NCBI GenBank assembly: GCA_034429475.1
Contig: DAOUGD010000135.1
Location: 1 to 56,047, forward strand
Length of the DNA stretch: 56,047 nt
Reading direction: 5' to 3'
DNA from: JAKQHY01 sp034429475
GTDB lineage: Bacteria > Chloroflexota > Anaerolineae > B4-G1 > SLSP01
Each line of letters starts with the position of its first letter. The first letter of the stretch is position 1. Below are positions 33,627 to 42,703 of this stretch, one piece after another. The notes under the pieces are model-generated. The model did not search any database, was not told the DNA's origin, and saw only the letters and a list, made by a program, of their open reading frames with translations. The position numbers were made by a program, and so were the translations under genes.

Positions 33627-36600
33627 CTACTCTGCTTTCTTCTCGCCGAAATCCAGCGCGGCTAACTGCCGATAGTAGGCCCACCGCGCGACTGCATCCT
33701 GCCGGGCCAGCTCCAACAATCGCTCAGCTTCGGTCGGCTTGGACTGCCTCAGTGTCTTGAAGCGCACTTCGTTGTACATATATTCCGCAATGTCCAACTG
33801 CGGCTTTTCCTCGCGCTTGTGCGGGCCATAGTCGAGTTGCAACGGGTTCTTGCCCTCAGCCGCCAGGCGCGGGTCGTAGCGGTACAGAATCCACGCGCCG
33901 GAGGCCACGGCCTTCTTCTGCTGCTCGAAGCCGAATTTCATCTGCGGCAGCCCCTGGTTGATACAGTGGCTGTACGCGATAATCAGGCTAGGGCCTTCGT
34001 AGGACTCAGCTTCGCGGATGGCCTTGAGCGTCTGCGCGTCGTCCATGCCTATCGCGATCTGCGCGACGTAGATGTTGCCGTAGGTCATCGCAATCAGGCC
34101 GAGATCCTTCTTCGGCAGCGGGCGGCCGGCGGCGGCGAACTTCGCCACGGCGCCGCGCGGCGTCGCCTTCGACATCTGCCCACCGGTGTTGGAGTACAGT
34201 TGGGTGTCGAGCACCAACACGTTGACGTCGCGGCCCTGCGCCAGGACGTGATCCAGGCCGCCGTACCCGATGTCGTAGGCCCACCCATCGCCGCCGAAAA
34301 TCCAGACGGAGCGGCGCACCAGCACGTCGGCCAGGCTCAACAAGTCCTTCGCCTTCGGGCTGGCGTCGTTGGTCAGGCGGATGCGCAATTGCGCGACCCG
34401 CTCGCGTTGCACGGCGTAGTCCGCTTCGGTCTTCTGCGTCGCCGTGAGCAGGTCGTTCGTCAGTTCCTCGCCCAGCTTGTCTCGGAATTGCTCCACCAGC
34501 TCGCGGGCATATTGCTCTTGCTTGTCCAACGTCAGGCGGAAGCCAAATCCGAACTCGGCGTTGTCCTCGAACAGGCTGTTGTTCCAGGTCGGGCCGCGGC
34601 CGTCGCTGTTGGTGGTGTAGGGGGTGGTGGGCATGTGCCCGCCGTAGATGGATGAGCAGCCGGTCGCGTTGGAAATCACGGCGCGGTCGCCGAAAAGCTG
34701 GCTGATCAGGCGGACGTAGGGCGTCTCGCCGCAGCCGCCGCACGCGCCGGAGAACTCAAACAGCGGGCGCAACAGTTGCGTCTCTTTGACCAGGTTCAGG
34801 CTCAGGTCGGCGCGATCGTAATCGGGCAGCGCGTTGAAGAAGAAGTTCCAATATTCCCGCTGCTGTGCGCGGATGGCCGGCTGTGGCGTCATATTGATGG
34901 CCTTGCGACCCGGGTTCGCCTTATCGTTGGCCGGGCAGGTCTCAACGCATAGCCCGCAGCCGGTGCAGTCTTCGGGCGCAGCCTGGATAGTGAATTTCTT
35001 GCCCTCAAACTTCTTGCCCTTGGCGTCGGTGGACTTGAACCCTTCCGGTGCATTTTCCAGGAGCGCGGGATCGTAAATCTTCATCCGAATGACGGCGTGC
35101 GGGCAGGCCATCGCGCATTTGCCGCACTGGATACAGACGTCGGGATTCCACACCGGCATCTCCAGGGCGATGCTGCGCTTCTCGTATTGCGTGGTGCCGG
35201 AAGGGAAGACGCCGTCCACCGGCATGGCGGAGACGGGCACGTCATTGCCCGTGAGCGTGGCGATCTTGGCTGCCACTTCGTACACAAACTCCGGCCCGCC
35301 GGCGGTCATAATCGGCGGCACTTCTACGGTGCTGGTCGCCTTGGCCGGCACGGTGATTTCAACTAGGTGCGCCAGGGCGTTGTCCACCGCCGCGTAGTTC
35401 TGCTGCACAACTTTCTCGCCCTTCTTGTTGAAGCGTTTGTAGATGGCTTCTTTGATTTTGGCGATGGCTTCGTCTTTCGGCAGGACGCCGGAAATCGCAA
35501 AGAAGCACGTCTGCATAATGGTGTTGATGCGCCCCGGCATCCCCGCCTTGTCGGCCACGTCGTAGGCATTGATCGCGTAGAACTTCAACTTCTTGTCAAT
35601 GATCTGCTGCTGGATGTGACGTGGCATCTTGTCCCACGTCTCTTCCGGCGCGTAGGGAGTGTTAAGCAGGAAGACGCCGCCTTCCATCGCCGGCCCCAAC
35701 ACATCCAACTTTTCCAGGTAGACGAACTGGTGGCAGCCGATGAAGCTGGCGGAGCTGACCTGGCATGTCTGGCGGATGGGACGTGGTCCGAAGCGCAAGT
35801 GAGAGACGGTGTACCCGCCCGACTTCTTCGCATCGTAGGCGAAATAACCCTGCGCATAGTTGGGCGTCTCGGTGCCGATGATCTCGATGGTGTCGTGGTT
35901 CGCGCCCACCGTGCCGTCGGAGCCGAGTCCGAAGAACATTGCGCGGACGACGTCCGGCGGCTCGATGTTGAAGGACGCGTCGTAGGCCAGGCTGGTGTGC
36001 GTCACGTCGTCGTTGATGCCGATGGTGAAGTGGTTCTTGGGATTGGCCTTTTTCATCTCGTCGAAAATGCCCTTGACCATCGCCGGCGTGAATTCCTTGC
36101 TGGAGAGGCCGTACCGCCCGCCGATGACCTTGATGCCGGTGCGCCCGGTCTCGGTCAGCGCGGTGATGCAGTCCACGTACAGCGGCTCGCCCGCCGCGCC
36201 GGGTTCCTTGGTGCGATCCAACACGGCCAACAATTTTGCCGTCTTGGGGAGCGCCGCCGCGAAGGCTTCCACGTCGAAGGGACGATAGAGGCGCACTTTG
36301 AGCAGACCGACTTTTTCACCCTTCCCCGCCAGATACTCCACCGTCTCGTGCGCCACTTCCGCGCCGGACCCCATCATCACGATGATGTCCTCGGCATCGG
36401 GCGCGCCGACGTAATCGAAGCGGTGATACGCGCGCCCGGTCAGGGCGGCGAACTTGTCCATCGTGCGCTGGACGATTTCCGGGGTCTTGAGGTAATACGG
36501 GTTGACCGTCTCCCGCCCCTGGAAGTATACATCCGGCCCTTGCGAGGAGCCGCGGATCGTGGGGTTGTCGGGATTCATCGCGCGAGCGCGGTGCGCTCGC

Positions 36601-37202
36601 ACCAGATCGTCGCTGATCATGGATTTGAGGTCGTCGGCCGTCAGTTGCTCGATCTTGTTGATCTCGTTGGAGGTGCGGAACCCGTCGAAGAAGTGGAGGA
36701 AAGGGACGCGCGCTTCCAGGGTGGCGGCGTGCGCGATCAGGGCCATATCCTGGGCCTCCTGCACCGAGCAGCTTGCCAGCATCGCAAAGCCGGTGGAGCG
36801 GGCAGCCATCACGTCGCTGTGGTCGCCGAAGATGGAGAGCGCCTGCATCGCCAGGCTCCGCGCCGAGACGTGAATGACCAGCGGCGTCAGCTCACCGGCG
36901 ATTTTGAACATACTGGGGAACATCAACAACAGACCCTGGGAGGCCGTGAAGGTGGTACACAGCGACCCGGTTTGGAGCGCGCCGTGCAACGCGCCGGCCG
37001 CGCCGCCCTCGGACTGCATCTCGACCACGAGGGGGACGGTGCCCCAGAGATTGGGTTGTCCCTTTGCCGAATACGCATCGGCCATTTCCCCCATTGACGT
37101 GGAAGGAGTAATGGGATAGATGGCGATCACCTCGCTGACTTTGTGCGCCACGTAGGTACACGCGGTATTGCCATCTACCGTCACCATTTTGCGTTCTGCC
37201 AT
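33627..37202 (-). CDS. nifJ: Pyruvate:ferredoxin (flavodoxin) oxidoreductase
   Basis: 1191 aa, the usual length of the single-chain homodimeric enzyme. AGGAGG lies 7 nt before ATG. The order is the N-terminal pyrimidine-binding domain (YPITPSTSMGEMAD), domain II, the gamma-type domain with the EKR region, and a ferredoxin domain with two 4Fe-4S sites (Cys690/693/696/700 in CIQCGKCAMACP; Cys746/749/752/756 in CTGCGLCVETCP). The proximal cluster loop is ACGGCGETPY, and the TPP/Mg site is GGDGWAYDIGYGGLDH. It oxidises pyruvate with CoA to acetyl-CoA, CO2 and reduced ferredoxin, or works in reverse. This is the main sign of an anaerobic or facultative central metabolism. It has its own promoter and leader. 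Confidence 0.96.
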   Translation of the reverse strand: MAERKMVTVDGNTACTYVAHKVSEVIAIYPITPSTSMGEMADAYSAKGQPNLWGTVPLVVEMQSEGGAAGALHGALQTGSLCTTFTASQGLLLMFPSMFKIAGELTPLVIHVSARSLAMQALSIFGDHSDVMAARSTGFAMLASCSVQEAQDMALIAHAATLEARVPFLHFFDGFRTSNEINKIEQLTADDLKSMISDDLVRAHRARAMNPDNPTIRGSSQGPDVYFQGRETVNPYYLKTPEIVQRTMDKFAALTGRAYHRFDYVGAPDAEDIIVMMGSGAEVAHETVEYLAGKGEKVGLLKVRLYRPFDVEAFAAALPKTAKLLAVLDRTKEPGAAGEPLYVDCITALTETGRTGIKVIGGRYGLSSKEFTPAMVKGIFDEMKKANPKNHFTIGINDDVTHTSLAYDASFNIEPPDVVRAMFFGLGSDGTVGANHDTIEIIGTETPNYAQGYFAYDAKKSGGYTVSHLRFGPRPIRQTCQVSSASFIGCHQFVYLEKLDVLGPAMEGGVFLLNTPYAPEETWDKMPRHIQQQIIDKKLKFYAINAYDVADKAGMPGRINTIMQTCFFAISGVLPKDEAIAKIKEAIYKRFNKKGEKVVQQNYAAVDNALAHLVEITVPAKATSTVEVPPIMTAGGPEFVYEVAAKIATLTGNDVPVSAMPVDGVFPSGTTQYEKRSIALEMPVWNPDVCIQCGKCAMACPHAVIRMKIYDPALLENAPEGFKSTDAKGKKFEGKKFTIQAAPEDCTGCGLCVETCPANDKANPGRKAINMTPQPAIRAQQREYWNFFFNALPDYDRADLSLNLVKETQLLRPLFEFSGACGGCGETPYVRLISQLFGDRAVISNATGCSSIYGGHMPTTPYTTNSDGRGPTWNNSLFEDNAEFGFGFRLTLDKQEQYARELVEQFRDKLGEELTNDLLTATQKTEADYAVQRERVAQLRIRLTNDASPKAKDLLSLADVLVRRSVWIFGGDGWAYDIGYGGLDHVLAQGRDVNVLVLDTQLYSNTGGQMSKATPRGAVAKFAAAGRPLPKKDLGLIAMTYGNIYVAQIAIGMDDAQTLKAIREAESYEGPSLIIAYSHCINQGLPQMKFGFEQQKKAVASGAWILYRYDPRLAAEGKNPLQLDYGPHKREEKPQLDIAEYMYNEVRFKTLRQSKPTEAERLLELARQDAVARWAYYRQLAALDFGEKKAE

Positions 37203-37229
37203 AAAAAACCTCCTGAAATTTTGTTAAAG

Positions 37230-37246
37230 GTTAGAGAAATTCTAAC
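37230..37246 (-). promoter_or_regulatory. Dyad in the nifJ leader (operator or RNA hairpin)
   Basis: GTTAGA and TCTAAC flank a 5-nt centre, about 30 nt before the nifJ start. It could be a repressor site or a small hairpin next to the Shine-Dalgarno. Confidence 0.4.
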
Positions 37247-37258
37247 AACTATCATCGT

Positions 37259-37282
37259 CCGCGCCCCTGGGCGCGGGTTTTT
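37259..37282. terminator. GC-rich hairpin in the nifJ leader
   Basis: CCGCGCCC (37259-37266) pairs with GGGCGCGG (37269-37276). T5 follows on the plus strand, so it would end plus-strand (antisense) transcripts. In the nifJ message it is a stable leader hairpin without a U tract. Confidence 0.45.
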
Positions 37283-37326
37283 CATAACAACGGACAGCTC
37301 AAGTTCGTTGCGGATTCCAAACGTCC

Positions 37327-37354
37327 ATTATAACATAGCCATGAAGAGGGTCAA
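37327..37354 (-). promoter_or_regulatory. nifJ: Strong nifJ promoter
   Basis: On the minus strand TTGACC (37354-37349), a 16-nt spacer and TATAAT (37332-37327) with an upstream TGT make a near-consensus extended promoter. It overlaps the stop codon of the acetyltransferase gene. The start point near 37320 implies a leader of about 118 nt. Confidence 0.75.
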
Positions 37355-38232
37355 AATGACATACGTAATGGTTCGCGCAGCATGAGTAAATGATAATCCC
37401 CGATGTGCCGGAACCCCAACGCGGTATAGGCTTTTTGCGCCGGCAGGTTATCCGCGCCGGTGAAGAGGATCGCCTTCTTCACGCCCTCCGCGCGCGCGTC
37501 CAGCAGCGATTGGGCGACGACGCAGCGCGCGTAGCCGCGCCCGCGCAGTTCCGGCGGCGTCCACACCCCGCCGATCTGGACGACTTCCTTGAGGCGGGTG
37601 TTGAACGCGCTGGTTGCCACGGGCTGCCCGGCGGCTTGCAGAACCCAGGTGTTGTTCTCGCGCACGAGTCGATCCGCCATCGCGCGTTCCTGCTCCCAAA
37701 GCTGCGGCGACGGCTGTTCCCGCAGCGCCTCGATCTCGTAGCCGACGCGCCAGCGGGTCAACGTCTCCACGTCGCCGGCCGCCGCGCGCCGCCCGACGAC
37801 CTGCCCCGTCCGCAGCGCGTCCGGCACGATCAAGTCGGTCAGCGCCAGGCCGTAAAGCTGCTCGCACTCATCCATCTGCACGATGGCCGCCGCCGGATTC
37901 AACGCCGCTTTGACTTCCTCCACCTGCGCGTGCGGGCCGATGACGCCCTTGATTGGCCGTCCCGACGTTTGCAGCGCGGCGCGCCACAGGACATCCAGGT
38001 GGCTCGGCGCCTGCAAAATGAGGATGTGATTCCAGTAGTGCGCGGCGACGCTCACTATGACATTGTCTTCAAATGCCGCGACGTAGTTTCCGGTATACCG
38101 CTCGCCGGTGTAACGCAATCCCGCCGCGCGCATGTTGCCGAGCAGAAACATCGAAGTTTCCAGACGCGGCAGGAGAAACGTTTCTAAAGTGGCCGCATCG
38201 GCGGCATCTAAAGGATGTATTTCAAGGGTCAT
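37351..38232 (-). CDS. GNAT-family N-acetyltransferase
   Basis: 293 aa; GAGGTAGG precedes ATG. The C-terminal half is the acetyl-CoA-binding GNAT core: VVQIGGVWTPPELRGRGYAR with the R/Q-x-x-G-x-G/A loop, AILFTGADNLPAQKAYTALGF and the final strand. The N-terminal half is a divergent lobe with a cysteine-containing region. The substrate is unknown. It lies on the same strand as a second GNAT gene with a repeat-filled gap between. Confidence 0.8.
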   Translation of the reverse strand: MTLEIHPLDAADAATLETFLLPRLETSMFLLGNMRAAGLRYTGERYTGNYVAAFEDNVIVSVAAHYWNHILILQAPSHLDVLWRAALQTSGRPIKGVIGPHAQVEEVKAALNPAAAIVQMDECEQLYGLALTDLIVPDALRTGQVVGRRAAAGDVETLTRWRVGYEIEALREQPSPQLWEQERAMADRLVRENNTWVLQAAGQPVATSAFNTRLKEVVQIGGVWTPPELRGRGYARCVVAQSLLDARAEGVKKAILFTGADNLPAQKAYTALGFRHIGDYHLLMLREPLRMSF

Positions 38233-38254
38233 AGGGCCTACCTCAGTTTTTTAT

Positions 38255-38329
38255 CAGCAGATTGAGCAGATTAAGCGGATTTTGGGTTGTTCACAGACTT
38301 TAATCTGCTAAACCCGCTTAATCTGCTGG
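38255..38329. repeat. Nonamer repeats (AGCAGATTR) in inverted arrangement
   Basis: CAGCAGATT, GAGCAGATT and AAGCGGATT run in a 9-nt register. Their reverse-type units AATCTGCTA, AACCCGCTT and AATCTGCTG lie at 38302-38328. AGCAGATTAAGCGG pairs with CCGCTTAATCTGCT, so the block folds as a hairpin upstream of the 37351-38232 gene and downstream of the other GNAT gene. Confidence 0.75.
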
Positions 38330-38370
38330 CCGAAACAGCGAAATTTTGCTGCGCGCCGGGCATGGGGAGG

Positions 38371-39330
38371 TTAAAACGGCTTGCGGTAGCGCGGAAATTC
38401 CTTCAGCACGCGGAAGCCGACGCCGGTGTACAGGTCCCGCGCGCGGGTGCGGAACTCGGCGACGGTGCCCAGGCGGATCACTGTCGCGCCGCGTTCGCGC
38501 AGCAGGTGCAGGGCGCGGATGAGCAGGGCGCGCGCCAGCCCGCGCCGCCGCCACGGCGGGCGGACGCTGACCTCGGCGATGTCGGCGACCTCGCCCTTCA
38601 GGGTGGGGAGGACCTGCCCCGCAATGAGGTCGCCATCCCAGGCCACCTGCCAGAGCGTGGGGTCCTGGCGCGGCGCTTCCAGTTCGGCCAGGTATTCGTT
38701 GATGTCTATGTCCTCATTGAAGCGGCCGTCTTCATATTCCTTTTTGTACGCCTCGTGGACGCTGGCCGCGATGAGCGGGTAGTGTTCTGGCTCTACTGGG
38801 CGCACTTCAAGGCCGTCCGGCAGCGGTTGGATCGGCGGGATGTCCGCCTCCAGCCGCATATCCAGCACGGTGAACCCCGCGCTGTAGCCGGCGTGCTCCA
38901 GCAGGGCGGTCGCGTCCGTTTCGGTGCTGCTGGCGTTGGCGGCGAACTCGGCTTTTGCGCCGGGATGTTCCGCGGCGGCCCGGCGGCGGCTGAGGTCTTC
39001 GGCCCAGTGGAGCAGCGCCGTCCCCACGCCTTGGCCGCGCCATTCCGGCGCCACCCAGCCCTGGTTAAGATACACCCACGTCCCGTCGTCTTCCTGCCAG
39101 GACTCGATCTGACCATAACCCACCACTTGATCCCCCATGCACGCCACCTGCCAGTCCTCCTGCTGGCCGGCATCGAGGGCTTCTATGATGGCTGTGCGCA
39201 GCCATTCCAGGGGAGGATTGTCCTCGTATGGAGAGAATGGATCAACTTTGTCGCGCTCGGCGCGGCTGACATGGATAGCGTACAGTGCTTCGGCATCGCT
39301 TGCGCTGTGAATAGGGCGGAGATTCATCAT
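38371..39330 (-). CDS. Double-GNAT acetyltransferase
   Basis: 319 aa with two tandem GNAT domains, as in mycothiol-synthase-like proteins. The first (1-155) has WVAPEWRGQGVGTALLHWAE; the second (about 170-319) has VSVRPPWRRRGLARALLIRA and ends with ARDLYTGVGFRVLKEF. Both acetyl-CoA loops look functional. The acceptor is not predictable. Confidence 0.82.
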   Translation of the reverse strand: MMNLRPIHSASDAEALYAIHVSRAERDKVDPFSPYEDNPPLEWLRTAIIEALDAGQQEDWQVACMGDQVVGYGQIESWQEDDGTWVYLNQGWVAPEWRGQGVGTALLHWAEDLSRRRAAAEHPGAKAEFAANASSTETDATALLEHAGYSAGFTVLDMRLEADIPPIQPLPDGLEVRPVEPEHYPLIAASVHEAYKKEYEDGRFNEDIDINEYLAELEAPRQDPTLWQVAWDGDLIAGQVLPTLKGEVADIAEVSVRPPWRRRGLARALLIRALHLLRERGATVIRLGTVAEFRTRARDLYTGVGFRVLKEFPRYRKPF

Positions 39331-39366
39331 TACTTATTACTCCTTTACTTTGTTAAATTATGGACA

Positions 39367-40815
39367 TCACTGAGATGGGTACGGATAGATTACCTGCCCG
39401 TCAAATTCATAGATGGCGCGATCCGGGTAGGCGGCGCGTAACGTGTCCGTGAACGGGCAGGAGCGGGCATAAACAACATCGCCGTCCAGGGTGGGGGCGT
39501 TCATCGCAAACGGCACGGCGTAATCCTTCCACTCGCGCGTCTCATGCACAATCACCAGGGCGTGATGCAGGTTCGCCTGCTCCAAAATGCGGCGCGGCGC
39601 TGCCGTGATGCCGTAGAGGTCATGATAGCGTGCTAATTGCCAGGGCAAATATATCACCAAATCGAACATTATCAGCAGCAACAACGCGCCGCGGAACACG
39701 CGCCGGGCGCGTGAACTGTGCGCCTGCATCCACGCGCCCGCAAGACGGAGGCCCCGCGCCGAAAGCGCCAGCAGCGCCGACGCGCCCTCGTAGAGGTAAC
39801 GCGGGCCGAACGTGCTGCCGCTTGTCCAGTAGGCAACGTGCGCCAGGGACAGAGAGAGCGTTGTCATCCCCAAAAAGCCATCCCAGAAGCGGCGCGGGCG
39901 CAGGATGAAGGGAACGATGACGAACAACAAACTCAGTCCCGGCCAACCGTGGAGGTGAAAGGGCATTTGCAACCACGCGGCGCCCACATTCCCCAAGCCG
40001 GACCAGACGGTATTGCCCTGCGGAAACGGGCCATGCCCCGGCCCAAAGCCGACCTGATCGAAGGGCCAGACGAGCGTGTAGGGCGAAAGCCACGGATTGC
40101 CGGTCCACGCCGCATTGCAGAAGGGGACAACCCAGGCCAGCAGCGCGAATCCCCCCGCCAGGGCCGGCACTCGCGCCCATTCGCGTCGCCGCAGCCCGCG
40201 CCATAGCGCGGTGGCTCCCGCCAGGGCGGCCACCGCGACTGCCGAAAAGGGCCGTATCGCAAACGCCCCACCGAGCATCAATCCGGCCAGCGCGGCCCAC
40301 CGACTCCCACCTTGTCCGGCGCAGCAACTGCGGATGAAGCTCCACAGAAACGCCGTGACGAAAACCAGGCAGGTCGTGTGCGGCATCAGTGATCCGGACA
40401 GCAACAGCACAAACGGCGACGTGGCCGCCAGCGCCGCTGCCCACGCGCCCGTGGTTGGGCCGTCAAGCTCGCGGGCCAGCCGGAACGTCAGGGCTACCGT
40501 CAACAGCGCGCCCGCAGCATTGATCCACCAAGGTACTCCCAGCTTCATCCCCAGCGCCAGCAGCGCGGGCCACCCTGGCGGATACTTGCCGAAGCGCCGC
40601 CCACCGTAATCTACGACGAAGTGCGTCGAAAAACAGAAGGGTGTCTCTGGCGAGGGCGTATAGAGGCGTCCATCGGCAAAGACCTGCGCTTGGAACCAAT
40701 ACGCGATCTCGTCCTCAAGGTGCGGAACCCCCTCCAGAACGTAACGGGCGATCAGGGTCGCTGCAAGAAAGGCTAGGAGGCAGAATGCAATCGAAAACGG
40801 GCGGTTATATTTCAA
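39367..40815 (-). CDS. GT-C-fold membrane glycosyltransferase (PMT/ArnT-like)
   Basis: 482 aa. An N-terminal membrane segment is followed by the first external loop with the acidic motif HLEDEIAYWFQ, which in GT-C enzymes holds the catalytic Asp/Glu. About ten more hydrophobic segments and a soluble C-terminal domain (about 400-482) follow. Enzymes of this fold use polyprenyl-phosphate sugars on the outer face of the membrane. The acceptor is unknown. Its start overlaps the end of deoC by four bases, so the two are cotranscribed even though their functions look unrelated. Confidence 0.72.
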   Translation of the reverse strand: MKYNRPFSIAFCLLAFLAATLIARYVLEGVPHLEDEIAYWFQAQVFADGRLYTPSPETPFCFSTHFVVDYGGRRFGKYPPGWPALLALGMKLGVPWWINAAGALLTVALTFRLARELDGPTTGAWAAALAATSPFVLLLSGSLMPHTTCLVFVTAFLWSFIRSCCAGQGGSRWAALAGLMLGGAFAIRPFSAVAVAALAGATALWRGLRRREWARVPALAGGFALLAWVVPFCNAAWTGNPWLSPYTLVWPFDQVGFGPGHGPFPQGNTVWSGLGNVGAAWLQMPFHLHGWPGLSLLFVIVPFILRPRRFWDGFLGMTTLSLSLAHVAYWTSGSTFGPRYLYEGASALLALSARGLRLAGAWMQAHSSRARRVFRGALLLLIMFDLVIYLPWQLARYHDLYGITAAPRRILEQANLHHALVIVHETREWKDYAVPFAMNAPTLDGDVVYARSCPFTDTLRAAYPDRAIYEFDGQVIYPYPSQ

Positions 40816-41540
40816 TAATTTACTACTTCAGGGGAGGTTGTGTTCAGCGTGAGCGGCGCCAACCCCAGCCGCGCGCGGCACTCGTCGAGAATCTTGGCCG
40901 TGGCGGACGCGCCGACGCGGGTGACGCCCAACGCGCGCACTTCCAGCAGTTGGTCAAACGTGCGGACGCCGCCGGCGGCCTTTACCTGGACGCGCGCAGG
41001 CGAGTGCGCGCGCATCAGCCGCAGGTCGTCGTGCGTCGCGCCGCCGGTGCCGTAGCCGGTCGAGGTCTTGACCCAGTCCGCGCCGAGTTCGCCGCAAATC
41101 TCGCACAGCTTGATCTTGTGCTCGTCCTTGAGATAGCAGTTCTCGAAGATGACTTTGATTTTTTGCCCGGCGGCGTGCGTCACGCCCACCAGCGCCTTGA
41201 TCTCGGCGCGGACGTAGTCCCAGTCGCCGCTCAGCACCTTGCTGATGTTCACGACGATGTCCAATTCCTGGCCGCCGTCGGCCAATGCCTGCTGCGCCTC
41301 GGCGACCTTGATCGCGGTGGTGTGCCCGCCGTGCGGGAAGCCGATAGTCGCGCTGGCCTTGATGGTGCTGCCCGCCAGCAGCTCCGCGCAGCGCTTGAGG
41401 TAGTACGGCATAATGCAGATGCTCGCCGTATCGTAGGCCAGCCCCACCTGGATGCCCTGCTCCAGGATGGCGACATCCATCGTTGGGTTGAGCAGCGAAT
41501 GGTCAATCATTTTGGCAATGTCTAAATAGGTGTAATCCAT
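40812..41540 (-). CDS. deoC: Deoxyribose-phosphate aldolase
   Basis: 242 aa; AGGAGG before ATG 41540. Class I aldolase barrel with the Schiff-base Lys158 in VKTSTGYG, Asp94 in ELDIVVNI and the second active lysine Lys187 in VKAAGGVRT, matching the known catalytic triad. It splits 2-deoxyribose-5-phosphate into glyceraldehyde-3-phosphate and acetaldehyde, closing deoxynucleoside catabolism. That complements the deoxynucleoside kinases at 15924 and 19510, though they are far apart. A heptamer array lies in its 5' region. Confidence 0.95.
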   Translation of the reverse strand: MDYTYLDIAKMIDHSLLNPTMDVAILEQGIQVGLAYDTASICIMPYYLKRCAELLAGSTIKASATIGFPHGGHTTAIKVAEAQQALADGGQELDIVVNISKVLSGDWDYVRAEIKALVGVTHAAGQKIKVIFENCYLKDEHKIKLCEICGELGADWVKTSTGYGTGGATHDDLRLMRAHSPARVQVKAAGGVRTFDQLLEVRALGVTRVGASATAKILDECRARLGLAPLTLNTTSPEVVNY

Positions 41541-41565
41541 TGGTGTCCTCCTGAAATGGGTTATA

Positions 41566-41607
41566 GGAAATTGGAAATTAGAAATGAGTAATGCGTGATG
41601 CGTAGCG
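41566..41607. repeat. Heptamer array upstream of deoC
   Basis: GGAAATT, GGAAATT, AGAAATG, AGTAATG, CGTGATG and CGTAGCG follow in strict 7-nt register while the letters change completely. The rest of the 41541-41708 gap is AT-rich and shows nothing else. Confidence 0.75.
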
Positions 41608-41708
41608 TGTTACTTTGTGGCAGATGTGGTTGCTCATTCTGAGTTTTTAATACTTTGGCGTCTCCCAAAGTATACATAAGATTTGTTATCCTGCCACTGC
41701 GCTTCCGG

Positions 41709-42596
41709 TTAAGGTTGCGAAATGTCACAAGAAGAATTATGGAATCTGGAATGGGGAATATCAACACACTGCCACTCTTGTGACTTATCCCCATACCCGC
41801 AGTATTTTCCCACCATTCCTTGCAGGCGGTAGTAGAGAATATAGCCTGTTCCTTGCCGACAGGAAAGATATTGATACTCATAGCGCAAGGCAGGGCGAGG
41901 GATCCGCCGTAAATACGATGGAGTCATATCGGTCAATGCCGCCGGATATTTGCCGGTTGCGTTTTTGTAGGTTTCTAACGCCGCCAATAAGTCACTGGCG
42001 CGCGCTTGACCCTGCTGGTAATTGGCCGCATCCATTGCATACACCGTTGCGTACAGGAAAATGCAACCGAAAGTCACCCCGATGACTGACCCTATCAGTA
42101 CCCATTTTCTTACGACTTGTTGTGCCGCACGTTCTGCCTGTGCTTTCAATGAGTCTAAATTATGGGTCGCTTCTTGGACGATGCGGGGTGAATCCAGAGA
42201 TTCTTTCAGGTGTTTTGCGACTTCACGCTCATAGAGATAAATGCAAACTTCACCCAGGCACAGACTCAAGAAGCTGCCTACCATCATTCCAAACGATACT
42301 TTAGCAAAATTGTAAAACAAATCTTTCAAGGTTTCCGGCTTGATAGTATAGCTCTGTGATAACCATGCACCGAGGAGTGCTCCTGCTAACCAAACAAATC
42401 TGCCGGCATTGCCTGAAGATTTTGTATCTGGTGAAGTCCCTGCGCCTAACAACAATTCTGACTGTCGCTCCATGCGTTGATTGAGCCACTCCCAGAGTTT
42501 TCGATAAGCCAGTATTGGCAGGGTTATGGCGAGTCCGAGTCCTACCGCCACTACCGGCAGCATCAGCAATCTTGTCGCGAGATAGTTGATTCCCAT
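41709..42596 (-). CDS. Membrane protein with pseudopilin-like C-terminal region, unknown function
   Basis: 295 aa. Hydrophobic segments lie at about 10-31, 66-82, 97-117 and 164-187; a charged coiled region (120-160) lies between. After the last segment, ASDLLAALETYKNATGKYPA and the following PSYLRRIPRPA look like the end of a type II secretion or type IV pilin-like domain; the rest contains five cysteines. Base composition is visibly lower in GC than its neighbours. Its last codons run through a heptamer repeat (41741-41761), so the true C-terminus may be shorter. Function is not recognised. Confidence 0.6.
   Translation of the reverse strand: MGINYLATRLLMLPVVAVGLGLAITLPILAYRKLWEWLNQRMERQSELLLGAGTSPDTKSSGNAGRFVWLAGALLGAWLSQSYTIKPETLKDLFYNFAKVSFGMMVGSFLSLCLGEVCIYLYEREVAKHLKESLDSPRIVQEATHNLDSLKAQAERAAQQVVRKWVLIGSVIGVTFGCIFLYATVYAMDAANYQQGQARASDLLAALETYKNATGKYPAALTDMTPSYLRRIPRPALRYEYQYLSCRQGTGYILYYRLQGMVGKYCGYGDKSQEWQCVDIPHSRFHNSSCDISQP
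41741..41761. repeat. Heptamer repeat GGAATNN inside a gene end
   Basis: GGAATCT, GGAATGG and GGAATAT in register encode, on the other strand, part of the last residues of the 41709-42596 protein. Confidence 0.5.
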
Positions 42597-42703
42597 GGTC
42601 TACTTCCCTTTTTCAATCACGAACTTGCTCAATCCTTAATTCTGCCTATTATTCTCAACAATAGTCAAAATGCAACCTTAAGGCTGACGATAGGAGGCGA
42701 TCT

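Noticed and set aside
35367..37097. 576-codon plus-strand frame opposite nifJ
   Set aside because: nifJ is complete with cofactor motifs; the opposite product has none.
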